Counted from the stretch's first letter, positions 17,071 to 26,392 are shown. The stretch: DNA of 64,000 bases from Sphingopyxis sp. HIX (GCF_001468285.1 NZ_LNSB01000007.1:57906-121905); one strand, 5' to 3'. Program-made: numbers and translations. The notes: generated from the sequence alone by a model not told the origin.

Positions 17071-18969
17071 TCAAACCGACCGGCGGCGGATTGAAGTGCA
17101 ATCCGCCGCCACTGGCCGACGGCGGACGGTTGGGTATTGGCCGGCGCGATCAAGAAACGGACATCTGCGCGCGTGTTGCCGAACGCGAGACGTGGCGTAC
17201 ATCTGGAGCCCCCCAAGCGCAGAATGGAGTGTCATTAACAACAGGGCATCGGCTTCAGCCCTGCCATCGACGGTAACCAATGCCCGTTCGACCCACTCCA
17301 GCGACTCGTCGATAGCGGATAGCTGCCACCAGAGCGGCAAGGCGCTGATCGTCAGCGATACTCCGATGCTGTCGTCGCCTTCATCCGAGAATGCCCATTT
17401 GAGTGCACTTCGCAGTTCCTCCACCTCTGGCGCCTCTTCACTATTGCCTTCGAGGAATGCAAAGGGCTCACGACCGGGCGAAAGGCGCTCGAATGTGGCC
17501 AGCAGATATTCTGCATGGGCCTTTGCCGTCTGCTGCGTCCAACCTGCATCCGCCAGACGCTCGCGACCATAGGCGCGGGTCGTATAGAGAAGCCGATACC
17601 GCATCTCGGGTTCACCACGCAGGGCCGTTACCAGCGATTTATCGACAAGCTCGAAGATTCCCTCGGTCACTTCCGCCGCCGAAAGCCCGAGATTGCCGCA
17701 GAATGCGATCGCCGCGTCCAATGTGAAGCTGCTCTGAAAATGAGCCAATCTTATGAGGAGCTCCTGTTCCTTCCGAGACAGAAGGTCGTAACTCCAGTCC
17801 AGCATCGCGCGCAGGGTCTGATGGCGAGGGAGCGCAGAGCGCCTGCCAGATTTCAGCAAATGAAAGCGATCGTCGAGCTGGGCAGCAAGTTGGCCGACGC
17901 TCAGTGCTCCAAGGCGCGACGCTGCGAATTCGATCGCAAGCGCATTGCCGTCGAGGTTACGGCATATCTCGGCGACATGTGCCGCTTCCCCATAGCCCAG
18001 GGAAAAACCGCCGAGGCTTTGCGCCGCTCGGTCGACGAAGAGCTGGATCGCGGAAAAACTCATCGCCTCGTCGGCGGAGAGTCCCTGAATACGCCGCGGG
18101 ATGTCGAGCGATGAAATGCGCTGGGTCCATTCGCCCTCGACATGGAGGGGTTCGCGGCTCGTCACCAGGAAGCGGATCCCCCTCGTATATCGAAGCAATT
18201 CTTCGACGAGTTCCGCCGCGCCGGCGATGACATGTTCGCAATTGTCTAGGACGATCAGCATGTGGCTGTCGCGAAGGGCGTTCGCCAGATCGACGATCGG
18301 ATTGTCGACCCCGATTGACGCCTCGATGGCCGCTGCCAGTCTTGCCGAGACAAAAGCCTGATCTTGAACCGGCGAGAGATCGACGAACACGACATCGCCC
18401 GCAAAGCGCGCCCTCAGCCTCTCGGCGACGGCAAGAGCCACGGTGGTCTTGCCCATACCGCCGGCACCCGTAATCGACACGCATCGGTGATGTTCGAGAT
18501 TGTCGGCAGTTTCGGCTATCGTGTCTTCGCGTCCCAAAACGCGATTGACCGAATGAGGTAAAGCGGGTCGCGCAACAGAAATCTCCCCTGCCGTCCCTTT
18601 TTCCGACGAAGGCGCTGCCCCGAGGCTGCGGGGCGCCGAAACTACGCCGACGAACGCATAGCCGCGCCCGGGTACAGTGCCGATCAGGCTCTCGCCGCCT
18701 TGGTCCAGTGCGCGGCGGATTGCCGCGATGTGAACCCGAAGGCTCGTTTCCTCGACGTGGATGTTCGGCCAGACTTTGGCGAGGAGCATGTCTTTCGACA
18801 ATAATTCCCCCGGCGCTTCCAATAGCGCGGCGAGGATATCCAGCGCCCGGCTTCCGAGCGCTATTCGCTCGCCATCTCTAAGGAGCAACCGCTGCCTGGG
18901 ATAGAATTCAAAACGTCCGAAACTGATGAGAGGGCTCGCTGCATCCGCCGGACTGGTGTCGGCTGCCAT
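17071..18969 (-). CDS. Winged-helix transcriptional regulator fused to a STAND-type ATPase, C-terminally truncated
   Basis: About 632 aa from ATG 18969; a GTG at 19026 is possible and neither has a clear ribosome site. Residues about 17-105 are an OmpR/CadC-type winged helix (ISFGRFEFYPRQRLLLRDGE, ETSLRVHIAAIRRALDQGG, VPGRGYAFVG). An AAA/NB-ARC-type ATPase follows, with Walker A SITGAGGMGKTTVALAVA and Walker B HMLIVLDNCEHV, then FLVTSREPLHVEGE. Such proteins normally continue with about 300 residues of TPR-like helices. Here the frame turns unrelated after ALGGLQMYA (about 17215) and runs into a repeat element, so the ligand-sensing C-terminus is missing and function is doubtful. Confidence 0.8.
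   Translation of the reverse strand: MAADTSPADAASPLISFGRFEFYPRQRLLLRDGERIALGSRALDILAALLEAPGELLSKDMLLAKVWPNIHVEETSLRVHIAAIRRALDQGGESLIGTVPGRGYAFVGVVSAPRSLGAAPSSEKGTAGEISVARPALPHSVNRVLGREDTIAETADNLEHHRCVSITGAGGMGKTTVALAVAERLRARFAGDVVFVDLSPVQDQAFVSARLAAAIEASIGVDNPIVDLANALRDSHMLIVLDNCEHVIAGAAELVEELLRYTRGIRFLVTSREPLHVEGEWTQRISSLDIPRRIQGLSADEAMSFSAIQLFVDRAAQSLGGFSLGYGEAAHVAEICRNLDGNALAIEFAASRLGALSVGQLAAQLDDRFHLLKSGRRSALPRHQTLRAMLDWSYDLLSRKEQELLIRLAHFQSSFTLDAAIAFCGNLGLSAAEVTEGIFELVDKSLVTALRGEPEMRYRLLYTTRAYGRERLADAGWTQQTAKAHAEYLLATFERLSPGREPFAFLEGNSEEAPEVEELRSALKWAFSDEGDDSIGVSLTISALPLWWQLSAIDESLEWVERALVTVDGRAEADALLLMTLHSALGGLQMYATSRVRQHARRCPFLDRAGQYPTVRRRPVAADCTSIRRRSV
17082..17110. terminator. Hairpin between convergent genes
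   Basis: An 11-bp perfect stem (GGCGGCGGATT / AATCCGCCGCC) with a 7-nt loop lies directly after the stop of the F420-reductase-like gene, inside the degenerate 3' end of the opposite regulator. No clear T-tract follows, so it may act as an mRNA-end hairpin rather than a full intrinsic terminator. Confidence 0.5.
17111..17164. repeat. Dispersed intergenic repeat, copy A
   Basis: The stretch begins ACTGGCCGACGGCGGAC and ends AAGAAACGGACAT. It matches, imperfectly, stretches at 21057-21108 and 29186-29239 that share ATTGGCCG near one end, a TTTTGG-like core and AAG..GCGGAC at the other. All copies lie at gene ends. The alignment was made by eye, so boundaries are approximate. Confidence 0.45.
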
Positions 18970-19227
18970 GGCACGAGAGAATTCGCGCTCGTTCTCGTCC
19001 AAAGAGTGATCCACCGCCCCCGCCACTGGTCGTGCCCATCATCCGTTGAGGTGGCATCCTATAACCGGTGCGGACGAAACTAGCCACTATTGCCGCTACG
19101 CCGAGCAAAGTTCGTGCATTCCCATCCTTCCGGCGCAACAAGGATTCACATCGCTTAACGAGCGTTACGCCCCCCGCTTGGCCATCACTCTCCTCACGGC
19201 AATCGTGCCGCGAAAAGGAGACAGACC

Positions 19228-20046
19228 ATGACCAAGAGCAAGACCATCCTCATCACCGGTGCCGGTTCGGGCTTCGGCAAGTCCGCCGCGATCGGCATGG
19301 CCAAGAACGGCCACAACATCATCGCGACCGCGCAGGTGTCGTCGCAGGTGACCCCGCTTCGCGAAGAAGTCGCGGCGCTGGGCTTCAGCGACAGGATCCG
19401 CGTCGAACGCCTCGACCTCACCGACCCCTATGACATCCGCCAGGCCCAGGGCTGGGACATCGATGTCCTCTGGAACAATGCCGGCATGGGCGAAGCGGGC
19501 CCGGTCTGGGAAATCCCGCTCGATCTCGTCCGCAAGAATTACGAGATCAACGTCTTCCTCCCGCTCCAGCTGACGCAGGGCATCGTCCAGCGCTGGGTCC
19601 GCGAAGGTACGGCGGAAGGCAAGAAGGTGGTGTTCACCTCGTCGATGGGCGGGCTGTTCACCCCGGCGAACTGGGGCACGTACGTCTCGACCAAGCACGC
19701 GCTCGAAGCCTTTGCCGAGGCGATGCAGCAGGAACTCGCCAGCTATGGCGTCAAGGTCCAGACGATCAACCCCGGCGCCTATTACACCGGCTATAACGAG
19801 ACGATGGCGGACAATCCGTTCCGCTGGCTCGACGACAGCGTGAACTTCACCAAGCGCGCTGATCTCCGCAAGGGTTTCGACGACTTCTTCGCCACCCCCG
19901 AGGGCAAGATGGATCCGCAGGAAATGATCGACCGCATGATCGCGGTCGTCCCCGCCGACGAAGGCAAGTTCCGCAACGTCATGCCCAAGGTGATCGAGGA
20001 CATGCTGAAGCAGCACCAGCTCGACGCCTGGGAGAACCGGATCTGA
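19228..20046 (+). CDS. Short-chain dehydrogenase/reductase
   Basis: The product is 272 aa with AAAAGGAGA upstream of the ATG at 19228. SDR motifs: ILITGAGSGFGKSAAIGMAK, VLWNNAGMGEAGPVWEIP, VVFTSSMGGLF (catalytic Ser), YVSTKHALEAFAEAMQQELA (YxxxK) and VQTINPGAYYTGYNE. The family performs NAD(P)-linked alcohol/ketone interconversion; the substrate is unknown. It heads a three-gene same-strand run with the GlcG-like and NTF2-like genes. The 200-bp gap upstream separates it from the truncated regulator, whose intact form may once have controlled it. Confidence 0.92.
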   Translation: MTKSKTILITGAGSGFGKSAAIGMAKNGHNIIATAQVSSQVTPLREEVAALGFSDRIRVERLDLTDPYDIRQAQGWDIDVLWNNAGMGEAGPVWEIPLDLVRKNYEINVFLPLQLTQGIVQRWVREGTAEGKKVVFTSSMGGLFTPANWGTYVSTKHALEAFAEAMQQELASYGVKVQTINPGAYYTGYNETMADNPFRWLDDSVNFTKRADLRKGFDDFFATPEGKMDPQEMIDRMIAVVPADEGKFRNVMPKVIEDMLKQHQLDAWENRI

Positions 20047-20057
20047 CCCCCGCCCGA

Positions 20058-20088
20058 CCGGCCGCGGCCTTTCCCCTGCCGCGGTCGG
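20058..20088. other. Intercistronic hairpin
   Basis: CCGGCCGCGG and CCGCGGTCGG pair (one G-T wobble) around an 11-nt loop, between the SDR gene and the GlcG-like gene. No T-tract follows. It may set differential mRNA stability within the operon. Confidence 0.45.
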
Positions 20089-20112
20089 CTCTTCCCCCGA
20101 AAGGATAAAGAG

Positions 20113-20514
20113 ATGAGCATCACCCAGAGCCAAGCCGACACCGCCATCGCCGCCGCCCGCAAGGCGGCCGACGCGATCGGGGTGCCGATGAACATCGCCG
20201 TCTATGACGACGGCGCGAATTTGAAAGCCTTCCTCCGCATGGGCGGCGCCTTCCTCGGTTCGTCCGACATCGCGCTGAACAAGGCGCGCACCGCCGCGCT
20301 CTTCGGCTTCAACACCGAGGCGCTCTACGATTTCGTCAAGCCGGGCGGCACCTCGCCGGGCTTCGACCGCACCAACGGCGGGCTGATCGTCTTTGCGGGC
20401 GGCGTGCCGGTGAAGGATGCCGAGGGCCGGCTGGTCGGCGCCGTGGGCGTGTCGGGCGGCATGGTCGACCAGGATTTCGAAGTGGCGACGGCTGCCGTCG
20501 CAGCGTTGAACTGA
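20113..20514 (+). CDS. GlcG/HbpS-family heme-binding-like protein
   Basis: The product is 133 aa starting MSITQSQADTAIAAARKAAD, with GAAAGGATAAAGAG upstream. Family signatures are AVYDDGANLKAFLRMGGAFL, DIALNKARTAALFGFNTEAL and GGVPVKDAEGRLVGAVGVSG, which cover the whole protein. GlcG/HbpS proteins bind heme or small ligands or act as helpers of nearby oxidoreductases; no biochemical role is certain. There is no signal peptide. It sits between an SDR and an exported NTF2-like protein in an apparent operon. Confidence 0.88.
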   Translation: MSITQSQADTAIAAARKAADAIGVPMNIAVYDDGANLKAFLRMGGAFLGSSDIALNKARTAALFGFNTEALYDFVKPGGTSPGFDRTNGGLIVFAGGVPVKDAEGRLVGAVGVSGGMVDQDFEVATAAVAALN

Positions 20515-20525
20515 GGAGAGAGACG

Positions 20526-21008
20526 ATGAAGAATTTTATCAAGACCGTCGGCCTCGCGGTCGCCGCGCTGGCGCTGACCGCCAAGGCTTCGGCAGATGAA
20601 GCGAACGCCAACCGTGCGACGATCGCTAAGGCGATGGACGCCTGGGCGGCAGGAACCGGCGGTCCTTATGATTTGCTCGCCGAGGATGCGGTGTGGACGA
20701 TCAGCGGCAACTCGCTCGCGAGCAAAAGCTATCCGTCGAAAGAGGCGTTCATGAGTGAAGTGATCCGGCCGTTCAACGCCCGGATGAAGGAACGGCTGAT
20801 CCCCAGCGTCCATGCGCTCTATGTCGACGGCGACACGGTGGTCGCGCGTTTCGATGCGCAGGGCACAGCACGCGACGGCCGGCCCTATTTAAACAGCTAC
20901 GCGTGGATCCTGACACTGAAGGATGGACGAATCGTGCGGGCTTTTGCCTTCTTCGATGCCAAAGCGTTTGACGATTTCTGGACACGGGTTCCGCCGGTTT
21001 CAGAATAA
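20526..21008 (+). CDS. Exported NTF2-like (SnoaL-type) protein
   Basis: The product is 160 aa. A GAGGAGAGA ribosome site ends at the ATG. A Sec signal peptide (MKNFIKTVGLAVAALALTAK, cleavage near ASA-DE) is followed by an NTF2-fold domain: AWAAGTGGPYDLLAEDAVWT and YLNSYAWILTLKDGRIVRAF. The fold binds small hydrophobic ligands, and the reaction is unknown. It is the last gene of the SDR-glcG-like run and is followed by a stable hairpin. Confidence 0.8.
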   Translation: MKNFIKTVGLAVAALALTAKASADEANANRATIAKAMDAWAAGTGGPYDLLAEDAVWTISGNSLASKSYPSKEAFMSEVIRPFNARMKERLIPSVHALYVDGDTVVARFDAQGTARDGRPYLNSYAWILTLKDGRIVRAFAFFDAKAFDDFWTRVPPVSE

Positions 21009-21018
21009 ACTTTTACGG

Positions 21019-21051
21019 AGCGGCGGACGGCGTCTATCGCAGTCCGCCGCT
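21019..21051. terminator. Hairpin at the end of the SDR/GlcG/NTF2 run
   Basis: A 10-bp perfect stem, AGCGGCGGAC / GTCCGCCGCT, with a 13-nt loop lies 10 bp after the stop at 21008. It is not followed by a T-run. It is the hairpin-bearing part of repeat copy B. Confidence 0.5.
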
Positions 21052-21056
21052 TCGCG

Positions 21057-21108
21057 ATTGGCCGGTTGGAGACTGTCCGCTTTTGGCGTGTATTCGAGAA
21101 GTGCGGAC
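21057..21108. repeat. Dispersed intergenic repeat, copy B
   Basis: It begins ATTGGCCGGTTGGAGAC and ends TATTCGAGAAGTGCGGAC, with CCGCTTTTGGCG between. It is related to copies A (17111-17164) and C (29186-29239). As with copy A, a GC-rich hairpin lies immediately before it. The remaining 130 bp up to the LacI gene show nothing recognisable. Confidence 0.45.
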
Positions 21109-21240
21109 CCAAATGCATCAGGCTGCTTGATCCGATACTTTGACGGAGATCAGGAGTGTCTGCATACAGTCAGGTAATGCATTCCTTGGTCTGGGTCTCC
21201 TAACTTGTCCTGCGCGTCAGCGGTGGACGTCGAATTGGGG

Positions 21241-22287
21241 TTAGGAAACTCTCCTGCTGCGTGACGTTTCGCGTTCGATCAGTTCGGGAAGCATCACCAA
21301 GCTGTCAGCGTCTTCATTCTCGATAAGGCGACGCAACCGATCGACAATCGCCTTCGCGCCAAAATCGATGTCCTGCCGGATGGTCGTCAGCGGCGGCATC
21401 GTCTGGGCGGCGAGCGGCAGGTCGTCATAGCCGACGATTTGCACCGCATCGGGCACGCGGTGCCCGCGCGCATGGAGCTCTTTCAGCGCCGCCATCGCGA
21501 TCAAGTCCGATGCCGCGATGATGCCGTCGACCGGGCCCGCATGTGCCGTCAGGGCTGCACCGATGTTCGCAACAATTTCCTCATCCGACAAGTGAAGCGG
21601 GAAATGGGTCAGCTCGATCCCCGTCGCAGCGGCCGCCTGCCCGACACCTGCCAGCCGCTGCGCGATCTCGATCCCCGTCGTATCGCCCAGAAACAAAAGC
21701 CGTGTCGCGCCGCGCGCGATCAGATGCTCCGCCGCCAACCGCCCACCCAGCGCATTGTCGGTCCCGACGACGCAATGACGCTGTCCGGGGCGATAATGCC
21801 CCCACACCACCATTGGCCGATAGGATTCGGCGACCCGTTCAATCGTGTCGAACTGGTCCGACTGCCCGATAACGATCACGCCATCGGCCATGCCCGAGCC
21901 GGTGATGCGATCGAGCCATTCCTCATTCTCGTCGGGGATCGCGCGGCTGAGCATGATGTCATAGCCGCTTTCGGTCAGCTCATCGGCCAAGGCGCCAAGC
22001 AAGGTCATGAAAAAGGGATCGGAGATATGCTGGCGCCGTTCATGTCCCAGTGGAATGACGACGCCGATCACGCCGGTACGGCGCGAACGTAGCTTGCTGG
22101 CCATCTGGTTGGGCCGCACACCGTGACGGCGCGCAAGGTCACGAATATGGTTGCGCGTCTTCAGATTGACGAGCGAACTGCCCGCCAGCGCGCGCGACAC
22201 GGTGCCGGTCGATACGCCCGCAACTCGGGCGAGATCGGCCAGGGTGCGAATTTGCCTGCCATCCTCTTCGCCGTCACCGTCCGCCAT
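21241..22287 (-). CDS. LacI-family regulator of the sucrose locus
   Basis: The product is 348 aa from the ATG at 22287 (CAGGAGCG upstream); a much longer open frame runs upstream through the transporter gene but is not coding. The HTH is TLADLARVAGVSTGTVSRAL. The effector domain includes TGVIGVVIPLGHERRQHISD, DGVIVIGQSDQFDTIERVAE and VPDAVQIVGYDDLPLAAQTM. It lies 68 bp after the MFS gene on the same strand, so it is probably in its operon and autoregulated through the palindromes at 23756-23797. The role matches SuxR-type sucrose repressors of Xanthomonas by context, not by measured identity. Confidence 0.9.
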   Translation of the reverse strand: MADGDGEEDGRQIRTLADLARVAGVSTGTVSRALAGSSLVNLKTRNHIRDLARRHGVRPNQMASKLRSRRTGVIGVVIPLGHERRQHISDPFFMTLLGALADELTESGYDIMLSRAIPDENEEWLDRITGSGMADGVIVIGQSDQFDTIERVAESYRPMVVWGHYRPGQRHCVVGTDNALGGRLAAEHLIARGATRLLFLGDTTGIEIAQRLAGVGQAAAATGIELTHFPLHLSDEEIVANIGAALTAHAGPVDGIIAASDLIAMAALKELHARGHRVPDAVQIVGYDDLPLAAQTMPPLTTIRQDIDFGAKAIVDRLRRLIENEDADSLVMLPELIERETSRSRRVS

Positions 22288-22355
22288 ATTCCCAGCACGC
22301 TCCTGATATCGTGACGCGCGCCTAGCATGAAATCGGGGCAGCCGCGAACAGCTTG

Positions 22356-23693
22356 TCAGGCCGCCACCTCGTCGCCGCGCCGGACGGCCCGTCCGGCGTC
22401 GACGACCATCGTCGCCACCGCGCCCGCCAGCATCAGGACGCCGCCCAGCATGATTGCATTGCGCGGGTCGCCGCCAAGTAGCGGACGATAGATGAGCGGC
22501 ATGGTGAGGGTTTCGATCAGCATCGGGATGACGATGAACATGTTGAAGATGCCCATATAGATGCCGTTGCGTTCGGGCGGGATGGCGTCGGCCAGCATGA
22601 CGTAGGTGTTGCCCATCATCCCCGCCCAACCGATACCGATGCCGAGCATCGCGGCATAGAGGGCGAACGGGCCTGCGCTGCCGAGCTGCGGGATCGCCAG
22701 CATGGCCAGCCCCGATCCGGTCAGGCACAGCGCATGGATGCTGCGCGCGCCCCAGCGCCGGACCACCGGGATCAGCAGCAGCGCGCTGGCGAAAGCGACC
22801 AGATTGTAAAAGGCGCCCAGTTGCTGCGCGGTCAGCGCCGCATCGCGAAACCCCTGGGTCGCCGGATCGGTCGTGCCGTGAAGTGAGCGCGCCAGCGCAA
22901 AGGCGATGAACTGCCAATAAAGGAACATCGCATACCATTGGCAGAACATCGCGAGCGCCAACTGCCGCATCGGGCGCGGCATGGCGACGATGGCGTCGCG
23001 GATGTCGATCAGCGTTGCCCGCACGGTCAACGGACGCTCGTCGAGCATCGCCTCCTCCTGCACCGTCAGAGGCAGCTCAGGCACGCGGATAACCGACCAG
23101 AGGATTGTGGAAAGCGACAGCACCGCGCCGATCACGAAAGCGATGCGGACGATCTGCGGGATACCGTTCGCATCGAGCAGATTGCGGTCGATGACAAGCG
23201 CCAGCAGCGAGGGCGCCAGATAGGACAGGGTCTGCGCCAGCCCGGTAAACGCGCTCTGGGTCAGAAAGCCGACCGGGCGTTGATCGGGCGCGAGGCGATC
23301 CGCGACATAGGCGCGGTAGGGCTCCATGGTGACATTATTGCCCGCATCGAGCAGCCAGAGCAGCGAGGCCGCCATCCACAATGTCGGCGAAGTGGGCATC
23401 AGGAACAGGCTGATCGAACAGATGATCGCCCCGATCAGGAAATAGGGCGTGCGGCGCCCGAACCGCGACCGGGTGCGGTCGCTCATCGCGCCGATGATCG
23501 GCTGGACGAGCAGGCCGGTCATCGGCCCGGCGAGCCAGAGCAGCGGCATCGTTGCCTCGTCGGCGCCGAGGAAGCCATAGATCGGGCCCATATTGGCCTG
23601 TTGCAGCCCGAAACTGAATTGCAGCCCGAAAAAGCCGATGTTCATTTCGATGATTCGCCAAAGCGACAGCCTCGGCTTGCCGATTTCCGCCAT
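22356..23693 (-). CDS. MFS sugar transporter (SLC45/GPH-like), probable sucrose importer
   Basis: The product is 445 aa from the ATG at 23693, preceded by GGGGAGAGGAAA. Twelve hydrophobic segments can be drawn. Early motifs are [20 protein letters not shown] and [20 protein letters not shown], the latter typical of SLC45/GPH-type sucrose and glycoside symporters. [20 protein letters not shown] follows in the C-terminal half. It is an inner-membrane proton-coupled importer. It is divergent from the TonB receptor and upstream of the LacI gene, the same order as suxC in sux loci. Sucrose as substrate is inferred from the GH68 and fructokinase neighbours. Confidence 0.88.
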   Translation of the reverse strand: MAEIGKPRLSLWRIIEMNIGFFGLQFSFGLQQANMGPIYGFLGADEATMPLLWLAGPMTGLLVQPIIGAMSDRTRSRFGRRTPYFLIGAIICSISLFLMPTSPTLWMAASLLWLLDAGNNVTMEPYRAYVADRLAPDQRPVGFLTQSAFTGLAQTLSYLAPSLLALVIDRNLLDANGIPQIVRIAFVIGAVLSLSTILWSVIRVPELPLTVQEEAMLDERPLTVRATLIDIRDAIVAMPRPMRQLALAMFCQWYAMFLYWQFIAFALARSLHGTTDPATQGFRDAALTAQQLGAFYNLVAFASALLLIPVVRRWGARSIHALCLTGSGLAMLAIPQLGSAGPFALYAAMLGIGIGWAGMMGNTYVMLADAIPPERNGIYMGIFNMFIVIPMLIETLTMPLIYRPLLGGDPRNAIMLGGVLMLAGAVATMVVDAGRAVRRGDEVAA

Positions 23694-23755
23694 TTTCCTC
23701 TCCCCGGCGCTGCCTTGCGAACGCCTTGTCCTGCCTCTCGTAACCGAAAGTGTCG

Positions 23756-23797
23756 AAAATGCAATCGATTGCATTTTGTTATTGCAATCGATTGAAT
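23756..23797. promoter_or_regulatory. Perfect 22-bp palindrome plus second half-conserved site: LacI operator pair
   Basis: 23756-23777 is a perfect 22-bp palindrome whose core is TGCAATCGATTGCA. A second, weaker copy shares TTGCAATCGATTGAA, with the 10-bp palindrome CAATCGATTG at 23785-23794. The centres are 23 bp apart. Both sit between the divergent MFS-LacI and TonB receptor-GH68-fructokinase operons, so one LacI protein could repress both directions. Confidence 0.8.
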
Positions 23798-23846
23798 CGG
23801 GATTATGCAAGGCGACGAATCAAAACAGAACTTTGGGAGACTTGCT

Positions 23847-26342
23847 ATGACATACCGTGCGCTTTTGGCGGCCAGTTCGGCTGGCCTGTTCCTGCTTCCC
23901 GTCGCTGCGATGGCACAAGATGCCGCCCCGCCTGCCGACCGGGCGTCGAGCGAGGACGTTCTCGACCTCGATGCCATCATCGTCACCGCGACGCCGCGCG
24001 GCGGCAACCGCCTCGATAGCTCTGTATCGGTCAGTGTCTTGTCGGAATCGGCCGTGGCCGAAGCGGCGCCGCGTACGACAGCCGAAATTTTCCGGCAGAT
24101 CCCGGGCATCCGGTCCGAAGCCACCGGCGGCGACGGCAATGCCAATATCGCGGTGCGCGGTCTGCCCGTTGCATCGGGTGGAGCCAAATTCCTCCAGCTG
24201 CAGGAAGACGGCCTGCCGGTGATGCAGTTCGGCGACATCGCCTTCGGCAATGCCGACATTTTTCTGCGCGCCGACCAGACCGTCGCATCGATCCAGGCGG
24301 TGCGCGGCGGATCGGCCTCGACGCTGGCGTCGAACGCCCCCGGCGGCGTGATCAACTTCCTGTCGAAAGACGGCAGCGAGGCCGGCGGCGTCGTCATGGC
24401 GACACTCGGCCTCGATTATGAGGAATATCGGCTCGACTTCAACTATGGCGCGCCGCTCGGCGACAAGACGCGCTTCAACATCGGCGGCTTCTGGCGCGAA
24501 GGCGAAGGGCCGCGGAATGCCGGCTACAACGGCAACAGCGGCTACCAGATCAAGGCGAACCTGACCCAAGAGTTCGATTCGGGCTATATTCGCCTCTATG
24601 CCAAGCGCCTCGACGATCGCGCGATCGGCTACCTGCCGATGCCGACCTTGGTGACGGGCAGCAATGCCGATCCGAAATATCAGTCCTTCCCGGGCTTCAA
24701 CATCAAATCGGACACCCCGCACAGCGCCTTCTTCACCACCGACGTCGGGCTCGACGGCAATAACAATCGCCGGACGACCGACATAACCGACGGCATGCAT
24801 CCCGTGGTCACCGCGGTCGGGTTCGAGGCGGCGTTCGAACCTGCCGACGGCTTTCGTGTTGAAAACCGCTTTCGCTGGTCCGAAGTCAGCGGGCGCTTCG
24901 TCTCGCCCTTCCCGTCCGAAGTCGGCGGCGCCCAGGCCCTTGCCAATTCGACCGGCGCCTATCTGCTGACCGGCGATTTCGCCGGTGCGGTCCCTGTCGG
25001 CACGACCTTTTCGCTGCGCTACGCCAATGGCCCCAATGCGGGCCAAGCGATCAACCCGGCCGCACTCAACGGCAATGGCCTGCTGATGCGCACGCATTTG
25101 TTCAATGTGGAGATCAACGATTTCGGGGGCTTCACCAACGATTTCAAGCTCAGCAAGGACATCGGCCCCGCGACGCTGACCGCCGGTTTCTACAAGGCGC
25201 GCCAGAATATCGACATGGACTGGGTGTGGAACAGCTATCTGCTGGAAGTGAAGGGCGACAATGCGGCGCTGGTCAATGTGGTCAACAATGCCACCGGGCA
25301 GGTGCTGACGCAGAACGGCCTCTATGCCTATGGCGTGCCTTTCTGGGGCAATTGCTGCCAGCGCAGCTATAATGCGACCTATGACATCGACGCGCCGTAC
25401 GCAGCGCTCGGGCTCGATTTCGACGCGCTGACGCTCGACGCCAGCGTCCGCTACGATCATGTCCGCGCGCGGGGCGACTATGCCGGTTCGCTTCAGGCGA
25501 CGAATTTCGACGTCAATGGCGACGGCACGATCCAGCCAGTCGAACGCAGCGTGTCGCTGATCGACAATGGCCGGCCCAGCCCGGTCAATTACAACGTCGG
25601 TTACTGGTCCTGGTCGCTCGGCGCCAATTACCGCCTGTCGGACGACGCCGCGGTGTTCGCACGCGCCAGCCGCGGCGGGCGCGCCAACGCCGACCGCCTG
25701 CTGTTCGGGGTCGTGCGCCCCGACGGGTCGGTACGCAAGGCGGACGCGATCGACTTTGTGACGCAATATGAGGTCGGCGTAAAATATCGCAGCGGCCCGT
25801 TCGGCCTGTTCCTGACCGGCTTCCACGCCACCACCCAGGAACAGAATTTCGAGGTCACCAGCGGCCGCTTCCTCGACCGCACCTACAAGGCGACCGGCGT
25901 CGAGTTGGAAGGCGCATTCCGGTCGGGTATCTTCGACCTGCGTCTCGGCGCGACCTATACCGATGCCGAAATTTCCAAGGACGCGATATCGCCGGCCAAT
26001 GAAGGAAACACGCCGCGCCGCCAGGCCAAGCTGATCTATCAGGTCACCCCGGCGGTCGATTTCGACCTGGTGCGCGCGGGCTTCAACGTCGTGGGCACGA
26101 CCAAAGCCTTCGCGCAGGACAACAACCAGCTGGTGTTCCCCGCCTATACGCAGGTCAACGCCTTCATCAATTTCAGGCCGCTCGACAATGTCGAGCTGTC
26201 ACTCAACGCCAACAATCTTTTCAACGTCACCGGGATTACCGAGGCGGAGGAAGGCTCGATCGTTCCGGGCGCGAATAATTTCATTCGTGCCCGATCGATC
26301 AACGGCCGGACCGTCTCGGCCTCGTTGCGGTTCGAATTCTGA
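23847..26342 (+). CDS. TonB-dependent receptor of the sucrose locus
   Basis: The product is 831 aa. I took ATG 23847 (TTTGGGAG upstream), which directly starts the signal peptide MTYRALLAASSAGLFLLPVA; an earlier ATG overlaps the operator. Plug motifs follow: DAIIVTATPRGGNRLDSSVS, IRSEATGGDGNANIAVRGLP and SIQAVRGGSASTLASNAPGG. The barrel ends VSASLRFEF with the terminal Phe expected for BAM recognition. It is placed like suxA, the outer-membrane sucrose receptor of Xanthomonas, and its expected substrate is sucrose. A hairpin separates it from the sucrase gene. Confidence 0.93.
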   Translation: MTYRALLAASSAGLFLLPVAAMAQDAAPPADRASSEDVLDLDAIIVTATPRGGNRLDSSVSVSVLSESAVAEAAPRTTAEIFRQIPGIRSEATGGDGNANIAVRGLPVASGGAKFLQLQEDGLPVMQFGDIAFGNADIFLRADQTVASIQAVRGGSASTLASNAPGGVINFLSKDGSEAGGVVMATLGLDYEEYRLDFNYGAPLGDKTRFNIGGFWREGEGPRNAGYNGNSGYQIKANLTQEFDSGYIRLYAKRLDDRAIGYLPMPTLVTGSNADPKYQSFPGFNIKSDTPHSAFFTTDVGLDGNNNRRTTDITDGMHPVVTAVGFEAAFEPADGFRVENRFRWSEVSGRFVSPFPSEVGGAQALANSTGAYLLTGDFAGAVPVGTTFSLRYANGPNAGQAINPAALNGNGLLMRTHLFNVEINDFGGFTNDFKLSKDIGPATLTAGFYKARQNIDMDWVWNSYLLEVKGDNAALVNVVNNATGQVLTQNGLYAYGVPFWGNCCQRSYNATYDIDAPYAALGLDFDALTLDASVRYDHVRARGDYAGSLQATNFDVNGDGTIQPVERSVSLIDNGRPSPVNYNVGYWSWSLGANYRLSDDAAVFARASRGGRANADRLLFGVVRPDGSVRKADAIDFVTQYEVGVKYRSGPFGLFLTGFHATTQEQNFEVTSGRFLDRTYKATGVELEGAFRSGIFDLRLGATYTDAEISKDAISPANEGNTPRRQAKLIYQVTPAVDFDLVRAGFNVVGTTKAFAQDNNQLVFPAYTQVNAFINFRPLDNVELSLNANNLFNVTGITEAEEGSIVPGANNFIRARSINGRTVSASLRFEF

Positions 26343-26364
26343 ACCGCGCTGGGTCGCAGGGCAC

Positions 26365-26392
26365 AGGAATGCCGGTTTGGGCCGGCATTCCT
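26365..26392 (+). other. Intercistronic hairpin between receptor and sucrase genes
   Basis: AGGAATGCCGG and CCGGCATTCCT form a perfect 11-bp stem with a 6-nt loop, 23 bp after the receptor stop. There is no downstream T-tract (GATGCTTT follows). It could attenuate transcription or protect the receptor mRNA so that receptor and enzyme levels differ. Confidence 0.55.
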
